Under the pieces are notes generated by a model, which ran no database searches, was not told the origin of the DNA, and worked only from the letters and a program-made list of their open reading frames with translations. A stretch of 64,000 nucleotides of DNA, taken from an uncultured Bacteroidota bacterium (GTDB taxonomy: Bacteria; Bacteroidota; Bacteroidia; Bacteroidales; UBA12481). This document shows, in pieces, positions 24,001-31,349 of this stretch. Within the stretch, counting starts at the first letter, position 1, and each line of letters starts with the position of its first letter. The stretch lies in assembly GCA_903851365.1 (NCBI GenBank), contig CAINOB010000064.1, positions 115,088-179,087 of the forward strand, given 5' to 3'. A program made the translations under genes and the position numbers.

Positions 24001-26893
24001 AAAGGGGGATGCCATTAACCAGAGGAATACCATTAACCAGGGCAATCCCATTCGACATCTGTGCCTCATACCCGCTATGCAGAATACCTCCTATATCAGC
24101 TCCCAGGTTAGCGTTAGGAAAATCATAATTATAGGTCACCTGCTTGCCATTGATACTTTCTCCATAAGTCATGGTTATATCCTTGGGAGTAATAACCAAT
24201 GGGAGTTTGTTAATGGTAAGCTGACCCTTGCCTTCCTGAGGAGTAAAAATGAACACTCCGTTACCGCCGACAGTTCCAGCCACAAGATTATACGTATATA
24301 ATTCCCGATAAGAAATATCTGGCAATTGAGCCAGATAAGGCTTTATTGAATATTTACCAGCATTACTCAGACTGGTCGCATCTGTGATAAATAATATCCC
24401 ATTTAAACCTAAATCATTTAATGTCAATCCAGATCCTTGAAGCGGCTGCCCATCAACGAGAACGGAAGCTGACAATGCCGGGACGTTTTCCCCATATCTC
24501 ATGCTTTCGTTATTTGCATAGACCGTGATAGTTTTCTTGGGAATATCAAAAAAGGTCAATGAGTTTGAGATACCGCCGTCAAGTCCACTCACCGTGAGAG
24601 GTTCAGTGGATACCTGGATGTTTGGATTTCCAGTAAAGGCAGGGACCGAGGCGGTAAGCTGCTCGGGACTGACAAAGGTCGTAGGCAATGGATCACCTCT
24701 GAAAAGCACTTCAGTATTTCCGGTAAAGTAATCACCCTGAACAACCAGGTTAAATGGCGCCGATCCCGCAGTAACGCCTGTCGGAACTGTAATTGCCGTT
24801 AAAACTGGTGACGGAGCAGCAAAGGAACTTAGCGCTGCATCAGCCTTTATGAAACCAAATCCAGTGTTATAATCGAATCCTGGATTATCCATATCGATAG
24901 CCGTCGACTGCAATAAACTCCGGATATTACCCGGGGAAACAGTCGCTTCAAGCATGTATTTCCTGCGTGCTTCCATGATCAATGCAGCAACACCAGCAGC
25001 ATGAGGAGCAGAAGCGGAGGTACCAAAGAAATTCGGGAATGAATCACCGTCGATATTCTGGCCACCCATGTCAACAGTGGTATTTACGCCGTTCGGAGCA
25101 GCAAAATCAGGTTTCTGCCTGATGGATGTCTCGCCCGTGATCCGTGTTCCGCCGGTAGAAGAAAAACTGGCGATGGTAGGTATCGATACGCCAAATGCGG
25201 GTGTATTTGTATATAAAACAGCACCTACCGACATGGACCCGTTAGCATTAGCCTGACCAACGATGGTGGAGGTTCCTGATTGATATTCCATGATTTTCAT
25301 TTGGCCACGGAATACGATGTACTTAAACCTCACATTGTTGCCACTAATCTTCGAAATAACAATATTGGTTTCTATGGTCGCGCCCTGAATAATGAACGGA
25401 AGAACCTCAACCGGATCTCCGCCGGTATTGTTCCTGTTAAATCCGAGCAGATGGCTTCCGTCGGTGTTTGACAGATAAATATCAAGATCGGTTTGTGCAG
25501 GTGATTCTTCTTCCCACTGCAGGACGATCGTATAATTGCCCGCCGGAAGGGAAACGTGCTGGTATACATCACCACCACCGAAATTATGTGCCTGTCCTTG
25601 AATGCCTGCCGGGGCAGGAGCCGGATTAAATACTGCCTCGTACGATTTGTTACCAAAGTTTCCAGCTGAAGTAAAATAGGAAACCCCCTGAGCCGCAGCC
25701 GCATCCACGGCATGACTTATGACACCGTCCCTGAAAAATGGCTCCGTGAGATAAGTTATGTCATCAACAATAATATTACATCCAGCCTGCTGCAATTCCG
25801 AAATTCCAAGTGCACAGTCATCCGGGCTGATGGATCCTGTTCTGAAATACAATTGTGCCTTTGGTGCTATATCATGAATTATCTGTAGCATGGCTCTACC
25901 TTCATCCGTGCTTTTTCCAGGATAATCCTTAAGAACAGTTACACCGTCCGGAAGGTCCCCGGCGAATACATCATTTGAAGCCCGCCCTAATGTGTTATAA
26001 CTATTGGAAATTACACCAATCTTAACTCCTTCACCCTCAACATGAAATCCAGCTCTAACAAAGTCGGAACCCATAGCAACATCACCCTGAGTGGTAGTTT
26101 GACCGGCATTATTGATTGCCGGATAAACGGGCCTTGCATAATTTATCAGTACAGGTAGAGCGTTAAGTTTCAATAAGTTTGCAATTGGATAGTATCCTGT
26201 GGCTGTCCAAGTAGTCGGATCAGAGGTCACAACTTCAGTGAATCCATAAGTTGCCGTTGCCAGTAGATCCAGCATGGCCTGATATTGACCTTGTCTGGCA
26301 ATAATTTTGGCCAGCACTTTATCACCTCCGGGATTTATTTGAAAGATATCATCCGAAACCGCGGTTGCAGTAGCAGTATACTTATTATATAATGCCGTGA
26401 GTTCCGGCCCGATAAGCGATCCGTCCAGTCGTCCACCAACCGGTGGGTTATAGTATGGGATGATCAGATCCGGGCTTGGACACAGGTTGGTTGCCGATGA
26501 TACTACTGCTTCCTGAACATCACCGTTTGGCAGAATCACTTGCCAGCGCATTTCATCCGTTTTTGCAAAATTCCTGCTTACTACATTGGAATGAAGACCT
26601 GGCAGAAAAATATTATTTACCAGATACTTTTTCTCTCCGCCATTGTATACCAGTTTACTCTTCTGAGGATCAACTGAAATTGTAACAGATCCCTGATTAT
26701 CATAGCCAAAATGAGCCAGCAAACTGTCGTTTCCAACCTTTTCAACACACTCCACAATCAATTTCAGGTTATGCTCATTACCTGACGATTGACTGTTACC
26801 TGACAGCGGGAAAAGGATTCCAAGAAGAAAGAAAGCAGCAATCCTCAGATCTTTCGCTCTCTTAATCAATGTATTATATGTAGCCATTTTCAT
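21038..26893 (-). CDS. Giant secreted subtilase-like protein with NGI(A/P)LV repeats, MBG/YDG domains and T9SS tail
   Basis: The 1951-residue product has a signal peptide (AAFFLLGILFPLSGNSQ). Residues about 285-680 are a divergent S8 subtilase: VKIGVISNSYN, DEGRAMLQIIHDIAPKA, TSAGNFGN and GTSASAPHAAGVAAL with Ser626. The canonical HGT motif is missing. An IPT/TIG-like segment and MBG-type domains (MTYGESINGK, KIYGTMDPVLTY, KVYGTSDPSC) and a YDG-type domain (NKIYDGNGSAVISSRTL) follow. One MBG domain is split by the NGI(A/P)LV repeat block (residues 948-1279). The C-terminus, from VYPNPVRNSVFVTL to PAGIYIIQVALDGALQRFKI, is a type A T9SS sorting domain, so the protein is exported and probably surface-attached. 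It appears to head the operon with the cyclase. Function is unknown: protease, adhesin or ligand for the sensor. Confidence 0.9.
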   Translation of the reverse strand: MKMATYNTLIKRAKDLRIAAFFLLGILFPLSGNSQSSGNEHNLKLIVECVEKVGNDSLLAHFGYDNQGSVTISVDPQKSKLVYNGGEKKYLVNNIFLPGLHSNVVSRNFAKTDEMRWQVILPNGDVQEAVVSSATNLCPSPDLIIPYYNPPVGGRLDGSLIGPELTALYNKYTATATAVSDDIFQINPGGDKVLAKIIARQGQYQAMLDLLATATYGFTEVVTSDPTTWTATGYYPIANLLKLNALPVLINYARPVYPAINNAGQTTTQGDVAMGSDFVRAGFHVEGEGVKIGVISNSYNTLGRASNDVFAGDLPDGVTVLKDYPGKSTDEGRAMLQIIHDIAPKAQLYFRTGSISPDDCALGISELQQAGCNIIVDDITYLTEPFFRDGVISHAVDAAAAQGVSYFTSAGNFGNKSYEAVFNPAPAPAGIQGQAHNFGGGDVYQHVSLPAGNYTIVLQWEEESPAQTDLDIYLSNTDGSHLLGFNRNNTGGDPVEVLPFIIQGATIETNIVISKISGNNVRFKYIVFRGQMKIMEYQSGTSTIVGQANANGSMSVGAVLYTNTPAFGVSIPTIASFSSTGGTRITGETSIRQKPDFAAPNGVNTTVDMGGQNIDGDSFPNFFGTSASAPHAAGVAALIMEARRKYMLEATVSPGNIRSLLQSTAIDMDNPGFDYNTGFGFIKADAALSSFAAPSPVLTAITVPTGVTAGSAPFNLVVQGDYFTGNTEVLFRGDPLPTTFVSPEQLTASVPAFTGNPNIQVSTEPLTVSGLDGGISNSLTFFDIPKKTITVYANNESMRYGENVPALSASVLVDGQPLQGSGLTLNDLGLNGILFITDATSLSNAGKYSIKPYLAQLPDISYRELYTYNLVAGTVGGNGVFIFTPQEGKGQLTINKLPLVITPKDITMTYGESINGKQVTYNYDFPNANLGADIGGILHSGYEAQMSNGIALVNGIPLVNGIPLLNGVPLVNGIPLENGIALVNGIEVKVDATGVYVNGIKTEDGIPLVNGIPLVNGLPLVNGANITNGIALVNGVEISVTNGTMTKVAGQDLAYGIPLVNGIPLVNGIALVNGVQVEVNSSGTYIDGAKIENGIALVNGIPLVNGIPLVNSSSIINGIALVNNLPYNVENGIPLVNAPAAPVVNGIPLVNGIPLVNGSPISNGIALVNSGGLDYIDLQNMNMMATNGIPLVNGIALVNSTGANIEASSLVDAADHMNSSGISTANGIALVNGIALVNGIALVNGIALVNGIALVNGIPLVNGIPLVNGIALVNGIPLVNGLGGSGNSHSVILFDQASLTGGTDPMFGPINLITGNTAGNHWIVPGGFFSENFDVSYGLGHLIIQKANQTIDFASLPSKTYGDPDFDLSASATSGLNVWFTSSDPTVAKVIGHSIRIVGAGTAIITAYQPGDANFNAALSVGQTLAVAPAPRLITIEAKSKIYGTMDPVLTYTVDIPLFNSNSFTGSLVRVAGENTGTYLINAGSLSAGANYHLSFVTSALTITPLSITGAFTAANKIYDGNGSAVISSRTLSGILSGDIGIVSLIGGTATFADPNRGRGKTVTSTGMVLSGSAATNYTLTGVGPTTADITPRAVTVTATSGKTKVYGTSDPSCLPYTFTPVLLGSDAFAGALTRTAGENAGTYAINQGSLTAGNNYAITFVSAGFTITRAPLTLVANDQVINFGDTPAYTYNWSGFIFGDSQSSVFGASSPVSNLDRPLTLPGIYTIIPFIANPLNYSMTFVNAVLYVNPAAACAKKIRTSLDCITPLSGSPWAFEARFSFINDNKTMVYVKDGPENFLSADGIYDGTMPPQLFNPGTGVFFVKFDGKKLIWTVITYDSGHKTSIASQASSTSKKCTKDGVIVDPSGSSADQVIRVYPNPVRNSVFVTLSQEPRKGEVVVFDVLGRATEVTLNWRGEMGMEIEMTGKPAGIYIIQVALDGALQRFKILKQ
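23057..24052 (-). repeat. NGI(A/P)LV hexapeptide repeat block (32 units)
   Basis: Residues 948-1279 of the giant protein contain 32 units of the pattern xG[IVL][AP]L[VLE], almost all NGIALV or NGIPLV, each 18 bp. The longest unbroken run is nine units at 23057-23218. Runs are separated by short spacers, three of which look alike (NGIEVKVDATGVYVNGIK, NGVEISVTNGTMTK, NGVQVEVNSSGTYIDGAK). The nine contiguous DNA units all differ in codons, so the peptide, not the DNA, is conserved. Asn-Gly favours tight turns, so short strands joined by NG turns, or a beta-solenoid with six-residue period, are possible structures (inference). Confidence 0.92.
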
Positions 26894-26937
26894 GGAAGAA
26901 CTTATTTAGGTTTCTATAATATTGTGTACTACTGACA

Positions 26938-27023
26938 GAGCAGTATGTTCAAACAGAATTGTTAATTATTTGTTAAGTTTTTGTTAAATCACTGTTATCC
27001 AAATAACTAATGCAATACTGCTC
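26938..27023. repeat. 9-bp inverted repeat flanking the operator-like array
   Basis: GAGCAGTAT (26938-26946) and ATACTGCTC (27015-27023) are perfect reverse complements 68 bp apart. They bracket the four phased repeats at 26959-26998 in the divergent intergenic region. They could form a cruciform or leader hairpin or be sites for a looping regulator; this is not demonstrated. Confidence 0.35.
26959..26998 (-). promoter_or_regulatory. Four direct repeats with exact 11-bp period (OmpR/PhoB-type operator candidate)
   Basis: On the plus strand TTGTTAA begins at 26959, 26970 and 26981, and a degenerate CTGTTAT at 26992, each exactly 11 bp apart with 4-bp AT-rich spacers. On the minus strand these read TTAACAA. 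The layout (7-bp site plus 4-bp spacer) is that of PhoB/PhoP boxes. The array lies 66-105 bp upstream of the giant gene's start codon and about 150 bp from the divergent lipoprotein gene. Binding by an OmpR-family regulator is inferred. Confidence 0.55.
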
Positions 27024-27151
27024 AATGACAACAGGAGTTTGATCAATAAATGCTTAATTTTATAAGCTGTCCTTTTTATTTTCTATTTTCGTTGCCATGA
27101 AACTTTTAAGGACATACCTTGTTTAAAAAATAATACTAAAATCGGGCATAC

Positions 27152-27967
27152 ATGAAAACTAAAATCTTGGTTGTTTCTCTTACACTGGCTTCTCTTTTTG
27201 TTGCGACTTCCTGCCAGTCAAAAAAATCGGAAGATAAAAAATCGACTGCCGCCAAAGTGGAAGCTCCTTCAGCAGCCGTGACCAAAGAAGAAATTCGGGC
27301 AATCATCAAGTCGATGCCATCGCAGAGCGAAGTTATAAAGCTGGTCAACGCAACCGGCGCCGCCTATCTGGCCGGCTTCACAAATGAAAACCTGAAAACA
27401 GAAAATCTTCTTACCCGTGCTGAGAAAACTGAAGCTTTAGGTGCTGTCTTATTTGATATGTCCTACACCCACTTATACAGGCAGGTTGAGCCATTCAATA
27501 AACTTTTAAAAATAAGCGAGTCATTGACCAAAGAGCTTGGTTTCGAAGAACTTGTTGAATCCCTGAAACAATTCAGGACTGAATACGACAAAAACAAGAA
27601 CAACCCTGCAGTTTTAGACACCCTTTTTGAAGAATGGAAAATAAAAGTGAAACAGTTGATCTATAGCAGCAGTTCTGTAAAGGATCTTTCCCTGGTTTAT
27701 TGCGGTGGTGTGATGAAGTCGCTGAATGTTATTTCCTACCTCACCCTTTTTGCTCCACAAAAGGAACAATTATTAGTTGTTCTTAAGAATCAAAAAGCCC
27801 TGATCAATTCAGCCTGCGAAGTTCTGGCCAAATCACCGGGAGATGCTGATATCAGCAAATATCTTCAAAACTTAACCCCGATAAATAAGATTTTCCAGTC
27901 ATCCGAGCCTTTGACAACTCAGAGTATTGAGCAGATAAACAAGCTTACCGAGGTACTAGCCAAATAA
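27152..27967 (+). CDS. Putative lipoprotein of unknown function
   Basis: This 271-residue protein begins MKTKILVVSLTLASLFVATS followed by Cys-Gln-Ser-Lys, a probable lipoprotein signal with an atypical lipobox, then a Lys/Glu/Ala-rich linker (KKSEDKKSTAAKVEA). The rest is predicted mainly helical with no recognisable catalytic motif. I do not recognise the family. It lies 21 bp upstream of the ABC transporter fusion on the same strand and is probably cotranscribed, so it could be an accessory envelope subunit. It is divergent from the giant repeat protein and shares its regulatory region. Confidence 0.8.
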   Translation: MKTKILVVSLTLASLFVATSCQSKKSEDKKSTAAKVEAPSAAVTKEEIRAIIKSMPSQSEVIKLVNATGAAYLAGFTNENLKTENLLTRAEKTEALGAVLFDMSYTHLYRQVEPFNKLLKISESLTKELGFEELVESLKQFRTEYDKNKNNPAVLDTLFEEWKIKVKQLIYSSSSVKDLSLVYCGGVMKSLNVISYLTLFAPQKEQLLVVLKNQKALINSACEVLAKSPGDADISKYLQNLTPINKIFQSSEPLTTQSIEQINKLTEVLAK

Positions 27968-27988
27968 TCGCCCTTAAGCGATCTTTCT

Positions 27989-30900
27989 ATGAATGAATCT
28001 ACGCTCAATGCGCTGATAAACCTTTTTGCTGTATTCAGTATTAAGGGTGAGCAGGATTACGACATAGCAAAGAATACACTTCAGGATTATCTGACAAATC
28101 AGCTGGGAGTAAAAAACCCGACTGAATATCTGGAGCTGTTTTACGAGATATTTGACCTGTATAGCAGCGGTGTCCATAATCTCGATTCAGAAAACACCAG
28201 TAAGATCGTCACTAAAATCTGCAATCAGGTAAAAAGCAGGATTCATCATGCTGAGCAATTGATGATATTCTTGCATTTTCTTGAGTTAGCCCGGCTTGAT
28301 TTCAATTCCATTGAGCATGTATTGTATGATTTGGTGGCTGAAATCTTTGAAGTGAAACCGGAGGATTATTTAGCATTCAAACAATTCATTTTTTGTGAAA
28401 AGCCTGAAACTATAGAATCTTCAGGCTTTATGGTTATCAGCAGTACTCCCGAACAAACTCATGAAAAGGTTTTCCATATTCAGAAGCCCAACCTGGGTGG
28501 AGAGTTGCTTATTTATTATGTTGCCGAAACTGGCCAATTTATTTTCAAATACTTCGGATCTGACCCTCTGCAGCTGGAAGGAACCATTATCCGGCCTTAT
28601 CAGTTCTACATCTTCAATCATGGAGCAATACTCAGGGGTAACCTGAATACAAACATCTATTACACCGAAGTTTCTGCGGCTTATTTTAACTTCCGGGTAA
28701 ATGAGCCCCTGATATTTGCCAGCCGGGAAGCTTCTTATACCTTCCCGAAAAGCAAACATGGTATCCACACTTTTACTTTTTCGGAGCCCTCAGGGCAACT
28801 GATTGCCGTTATGGGAGGCAGTGGAGTTGGAAAATCCACCCTCCTGAATGTATTAAATGGCAATTTGCCGATCCAGTCAGGAGAGATTACCATAAATGGT
28901 TTCGATATTCACAAAGATTTTGATAAAATCGAGGGTCTGATTGGTTTTATACCCCAGGACGATCTTGTATTTGAGGAGCTTACCGTTTTCCAGAATGTAT
29001 ATTTTAATGCTCTGCTTTGTCTGGACCACCTTTCCATACCAGAAATCAAGAAACGAATCGACGACCTGCTCATCAACCTAAGCCTTTTTGAGGTCAGGGA
29101 TATGGTGGTTGGAAACCCGCTTAAGAAACTTCTGAGTGGCGGACAACGCAAGAGATTAAATGTCGCGCTGGAACTTATCCGCGAACCGGCAATTCTCTTT
29201 GTCGATGAACCTACATCAGGTCTATCCTCCAGGGATTCGGAAAAGATCATGGTCCTGTTCAAACAACTTGCCCAGCAAGGGAAACTTATCATCGTAAACA
29301 TTCATCAGCCCTCTTCATTCATCTACAGGCTATTCGATAAATTATGGATTTTCGACAAGGGAGGTTATCCGATTTATACAGGTAATCCGCTCGATGCAAT
29401 CGCTTATTTCAAAAAACTCGATAAACACATCGACGCCGACGTTTGTGAGTGCAGTGCCTGCGGTAATGTCAACCCCGAACAAGTTCTTGAAATAATTGAA
29501 ACCCGTAAGTTCGACGAGTCTGGCCGGTTAACCGCGGAAAGAAAATTTCAACCCGAAGAGCTTCATAACCTGTATATTGAATCTATACAACAGGAGGTGA
29601 AAATCGAGGAACCGGAAAATAAAGCCATCCCCGGAAGTAATTTTTTCAAACCAACAAGATTAAAGCAATTCAAAATCTTCTTTTCGAGAAATATCACTAC
29701 AAAATTTTCGAATCTGCAGTATATCCTGATCAACCTGATTCAGGCTCCGATGCTGGCATTGGTGGTCAGCTTCCTTACCCGCTATTCCACTGAAAACGGT
29801 TACTTCTTCGGATTGAACAAGAATTTCCCCTCCTTTATTTTTATGGCTATCGTAGTCATGCTTTTCCAGGGCATGAGCCTCAGCGCCGAAGAAATAATCA
29901 GGGACCGGAAAATTCTTCAACGTGAAGCATTCCTCAGGCTCAGCCGGTTAAGCTATCTGAACTCGAAAATTGTTTTTCTTTTTGCCGTGTCCTTTTTTCA
30001 ATCTTTTCTGTTTACCCTGATAAGTTCATGGGTCTTGGGAATGCACGGACTGTTCATCCAATATTGGCTCATCCTGTTCCTGACAGCCGCCTTTGCAAAT
30101 ATGGCCGGATTAAATATTTCTTCCGGATTGGACAGTGTGGTTACTATTTATATTACCATCCCGCTTTTGATCATTCCCCAGATCCTTCTATGTGGCTTAA
30201 TTGTCAAATTCGATGATCTCAAAGGGAAGAACGCGACAAACAATGCTGTCCCGATTATTGGCGATATTATGGTATCCCGCTGGGGTTTCGAGGCGCTGAC
30301 CGTTGAGCAATATACTCGGAACCAGTACAATGTTCATTATTATGATATCGAAAAAGAGATGTCAGGTTATTTCATCAATGGGGAATTGGTGATTCCTAAA
30401 GTAACCGGCCTGATTGGCACCGTGATGTACGAACAACAGGAGAAAAAGCTCAAAACTCATGATCCCAAAGCGATGAAAACTATAGAGAATACGTTACATC
30501 GTCTGGATGAAGATAATTTAATGCCGCATTTCGCATATTACAATGACCTGAAACCGGAAACTTTCAGCCAGACAATTGCTGATAGTGCAACCTCTCATCT
30601 CGATAAACTCCGGTCGAAATACAAGGAACTATACCGTGAGACTGAAGACCGGAAGGACAACATCACCTCGGATCTTGTCAAACAATTAGGTCAGGATGGA
30701 CTGATACAGCTAAAGAACAAAAATCAGAACACAGCTCTTGCGAACCTACTTACCAATCAGAATGTTGATAACACACTCGTTCGTGCCGGAGATAAATATC
30801 TGACTAAAGTTGCACCTATTTTCAGACTGCCGGAAAGCAAAATAGGTCGAGCACACTTCTTTGCCCCGGCTAAGCAACTGGGCAATTGGGTTATACCCAC

Positions 30901-31021
30901 TTTTTATTTCAATGCCGGAGTAATCCTCCTGATGATTTTGTTGCTGTATTTTGCTCTTTATTATGATTGGCTGAGGAAACTGATCAATGCTGCAGGTAAC
31001 CTAAAGCTGCATCGCCGATAA
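27989..31021 (+). CDS. ABCG-type ABC transporter (ATPase-permease fusion) with N-terminal helical domain
   Basis: This 1010-residue inner-membrane half-transporter has a helical N-terminal region of about 140 residues, somewhat TerB-like (weak), and a beta-rich segment (residues 150-240). The ABC domain carries Walker A GGSGVGKSTLL (about residue 276), signature LLSGGQRKRLNVALE and Walker B AILFVDEPTSGLSS. Next comes a short Cys motif (CECSACG). The permease domain has about six helices, five between 570 and 740 and one at the C-terminus, with a long soluble insert of about 230 residues before the last. The domain order (ATPase first) is that of ABCG exporters. The substrate is unknown. It follows the lipoprotein gene and its end overlaps the convergent STAS gene by 21 bp. 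Confidence 0.9.
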   Translation: MNESTLNALINLFAVFSIKGEQDYDIAKNTLQDYLTNQLGVKNPTEYLELFYEIFDLYSSGVHNLDSENTSKIVTKICNQVKSRIHHAEQLMIFLHFLELARLDFNSIEHVLYDLVAEIFEVKPEDYLAFKQFIFCEKPETIESSGFMVISSTPEQTHEKVFHIQKPNLGGELLIYYVAETGQFIFKYFGSDPLQLEGTIIRPYQFYIFNHGAILRGNLNTNIYYTEVSAAYFNFRVNEPLIFASREASYTFPKSKHGIHTFTFSEPSGQLIAVMGGSGVGKSTLLNVLNGNLPIQSGEITINGFDIHKDFDKIEGLIGFIPQDDLVFEELTVFQNVYFNALLCLDHLSIPEIKKRIDDLLINLSLFEVRDMVVGNPLKKLLSGGQRKRLNVALELIREPAILFVDEPTSGLSSRDSEKIMVLFKQLAQQGKLIIVNIHQPSSFIYRLFDKLWIFDKGGYPIYTGNPLDAIAYFKKLDKHIDADVCECSACGNVNPEQVLEIIETRKFDESGRLTAERKFQPEELHNLYIESIQQEVKIEEPENKAIPGSNFFKPTRLKQFKIFFSRNITTKFSNLQYILINLIQAPMLALVVSFLTRYSTENGYFFGLNKNFPSFIFMAIVVMLFQGMSLSAEEIIRDRKILQREAFLRLSRLSYLNSKIVFLFAVSFFQSFLFTLISSWVLGMHGLFIQYWLILFLTAAFANMAGLNISSGLDSVVTIYITIPLLIIPQILLCGLIVKFDDLKGKNATNNAVPIIGDIMVSRWGFEALTVEQYTRNQYNVHYYDIEKEMSGYFINGELVIPKVTGLIGTVMYEQQEKKLKTHDPKAMKTIENTLHRLDEDNLMPHFAYYNDLKPETFSQTIADSATSHLDKLRSKYKELYRETEDRKDNITSDLVKQLGQDGLIQLKNKNQNTALANLLTNQNVDNTLVRAGDKYLTKVAPIFRLPESKIGRAHFFAPAKQLGNWVIPTFYFNAGVILLMILLLYFALYYDWLRKLINAAGNLKLHRR

Positions 31022-31339
31022 AGCTTCCTCTTCAGAATCCCGGACATCCAGAATCGTACTGAAGCCTGAGATATCAAGAATTTCACTGACAACCTCGCTT
31101 GGCTGGCAAATTTTGAGTTGCCCATTCAATGCAGCCAACTTCTTAACGGTAATCAGAAAAACCCTTAATCCGGAGCTGCTAACATATTCGATTCCCTTCA
31201 GGTTGATAATTAACTTGTTGCAACCTGATTCCAAAACTTTGCTAATTGCAGTTTCCGCTTCCGGCGAAGTTCCGGTATCCAATTTTCCTGCAAAATCCAA
31301 AATTTTGATATTTCCTGCTTCCCTGACCCTGATTTCCAT
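31001..31339 (-). CDS. STAS-domain anti-sigma-factor antagonist
   Basis: This 112-residue single-domain STAS protein resembles SpoIIAA/RsbV. The strand and helix pattern EIRVREAGNIKILDFAGKLD and the phosphorylation site in GIEYVSSSGLRVFLITV are intact. In partner switching the unphosphorylated antagonist binds the kinase/anti-sigma factor and frees its target. The gene lies 10 bp after the PAS-PP2C-kinase gene, which carries both the phosphatase and the kinase activities expected to act on it. The final target in this organism is not encoded nearby. Confidence 0.93.
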   Translation of the reverse strand: MEIRVREAGNIKILDFAGKLDTGTSPEAETAISKVLESGCNKLIINLKGIEYVSSSGLRVFLITVKKLAALNGQLKICQPSEVVSEILDISGFSTILDVRDSEEEALSAMQL

Positions 31340-31349
31340 CTGATATCGT

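Noticed and set aside
23057..24052. CRISPR-like or satellite DNA array
   Set aside because: Units are 18 bp, contiguous and codon-varied, with no constant repeat/unique spacer pattern, and the reading frame is open throughout; it is a coding repeat.
23067..24128. Plus-strand open frames rich in PFTRAIPFT-type repeats
   Set aside because: They are antisense images of the NGI(A/P)LV coding repeats, with no start signals or independent character.
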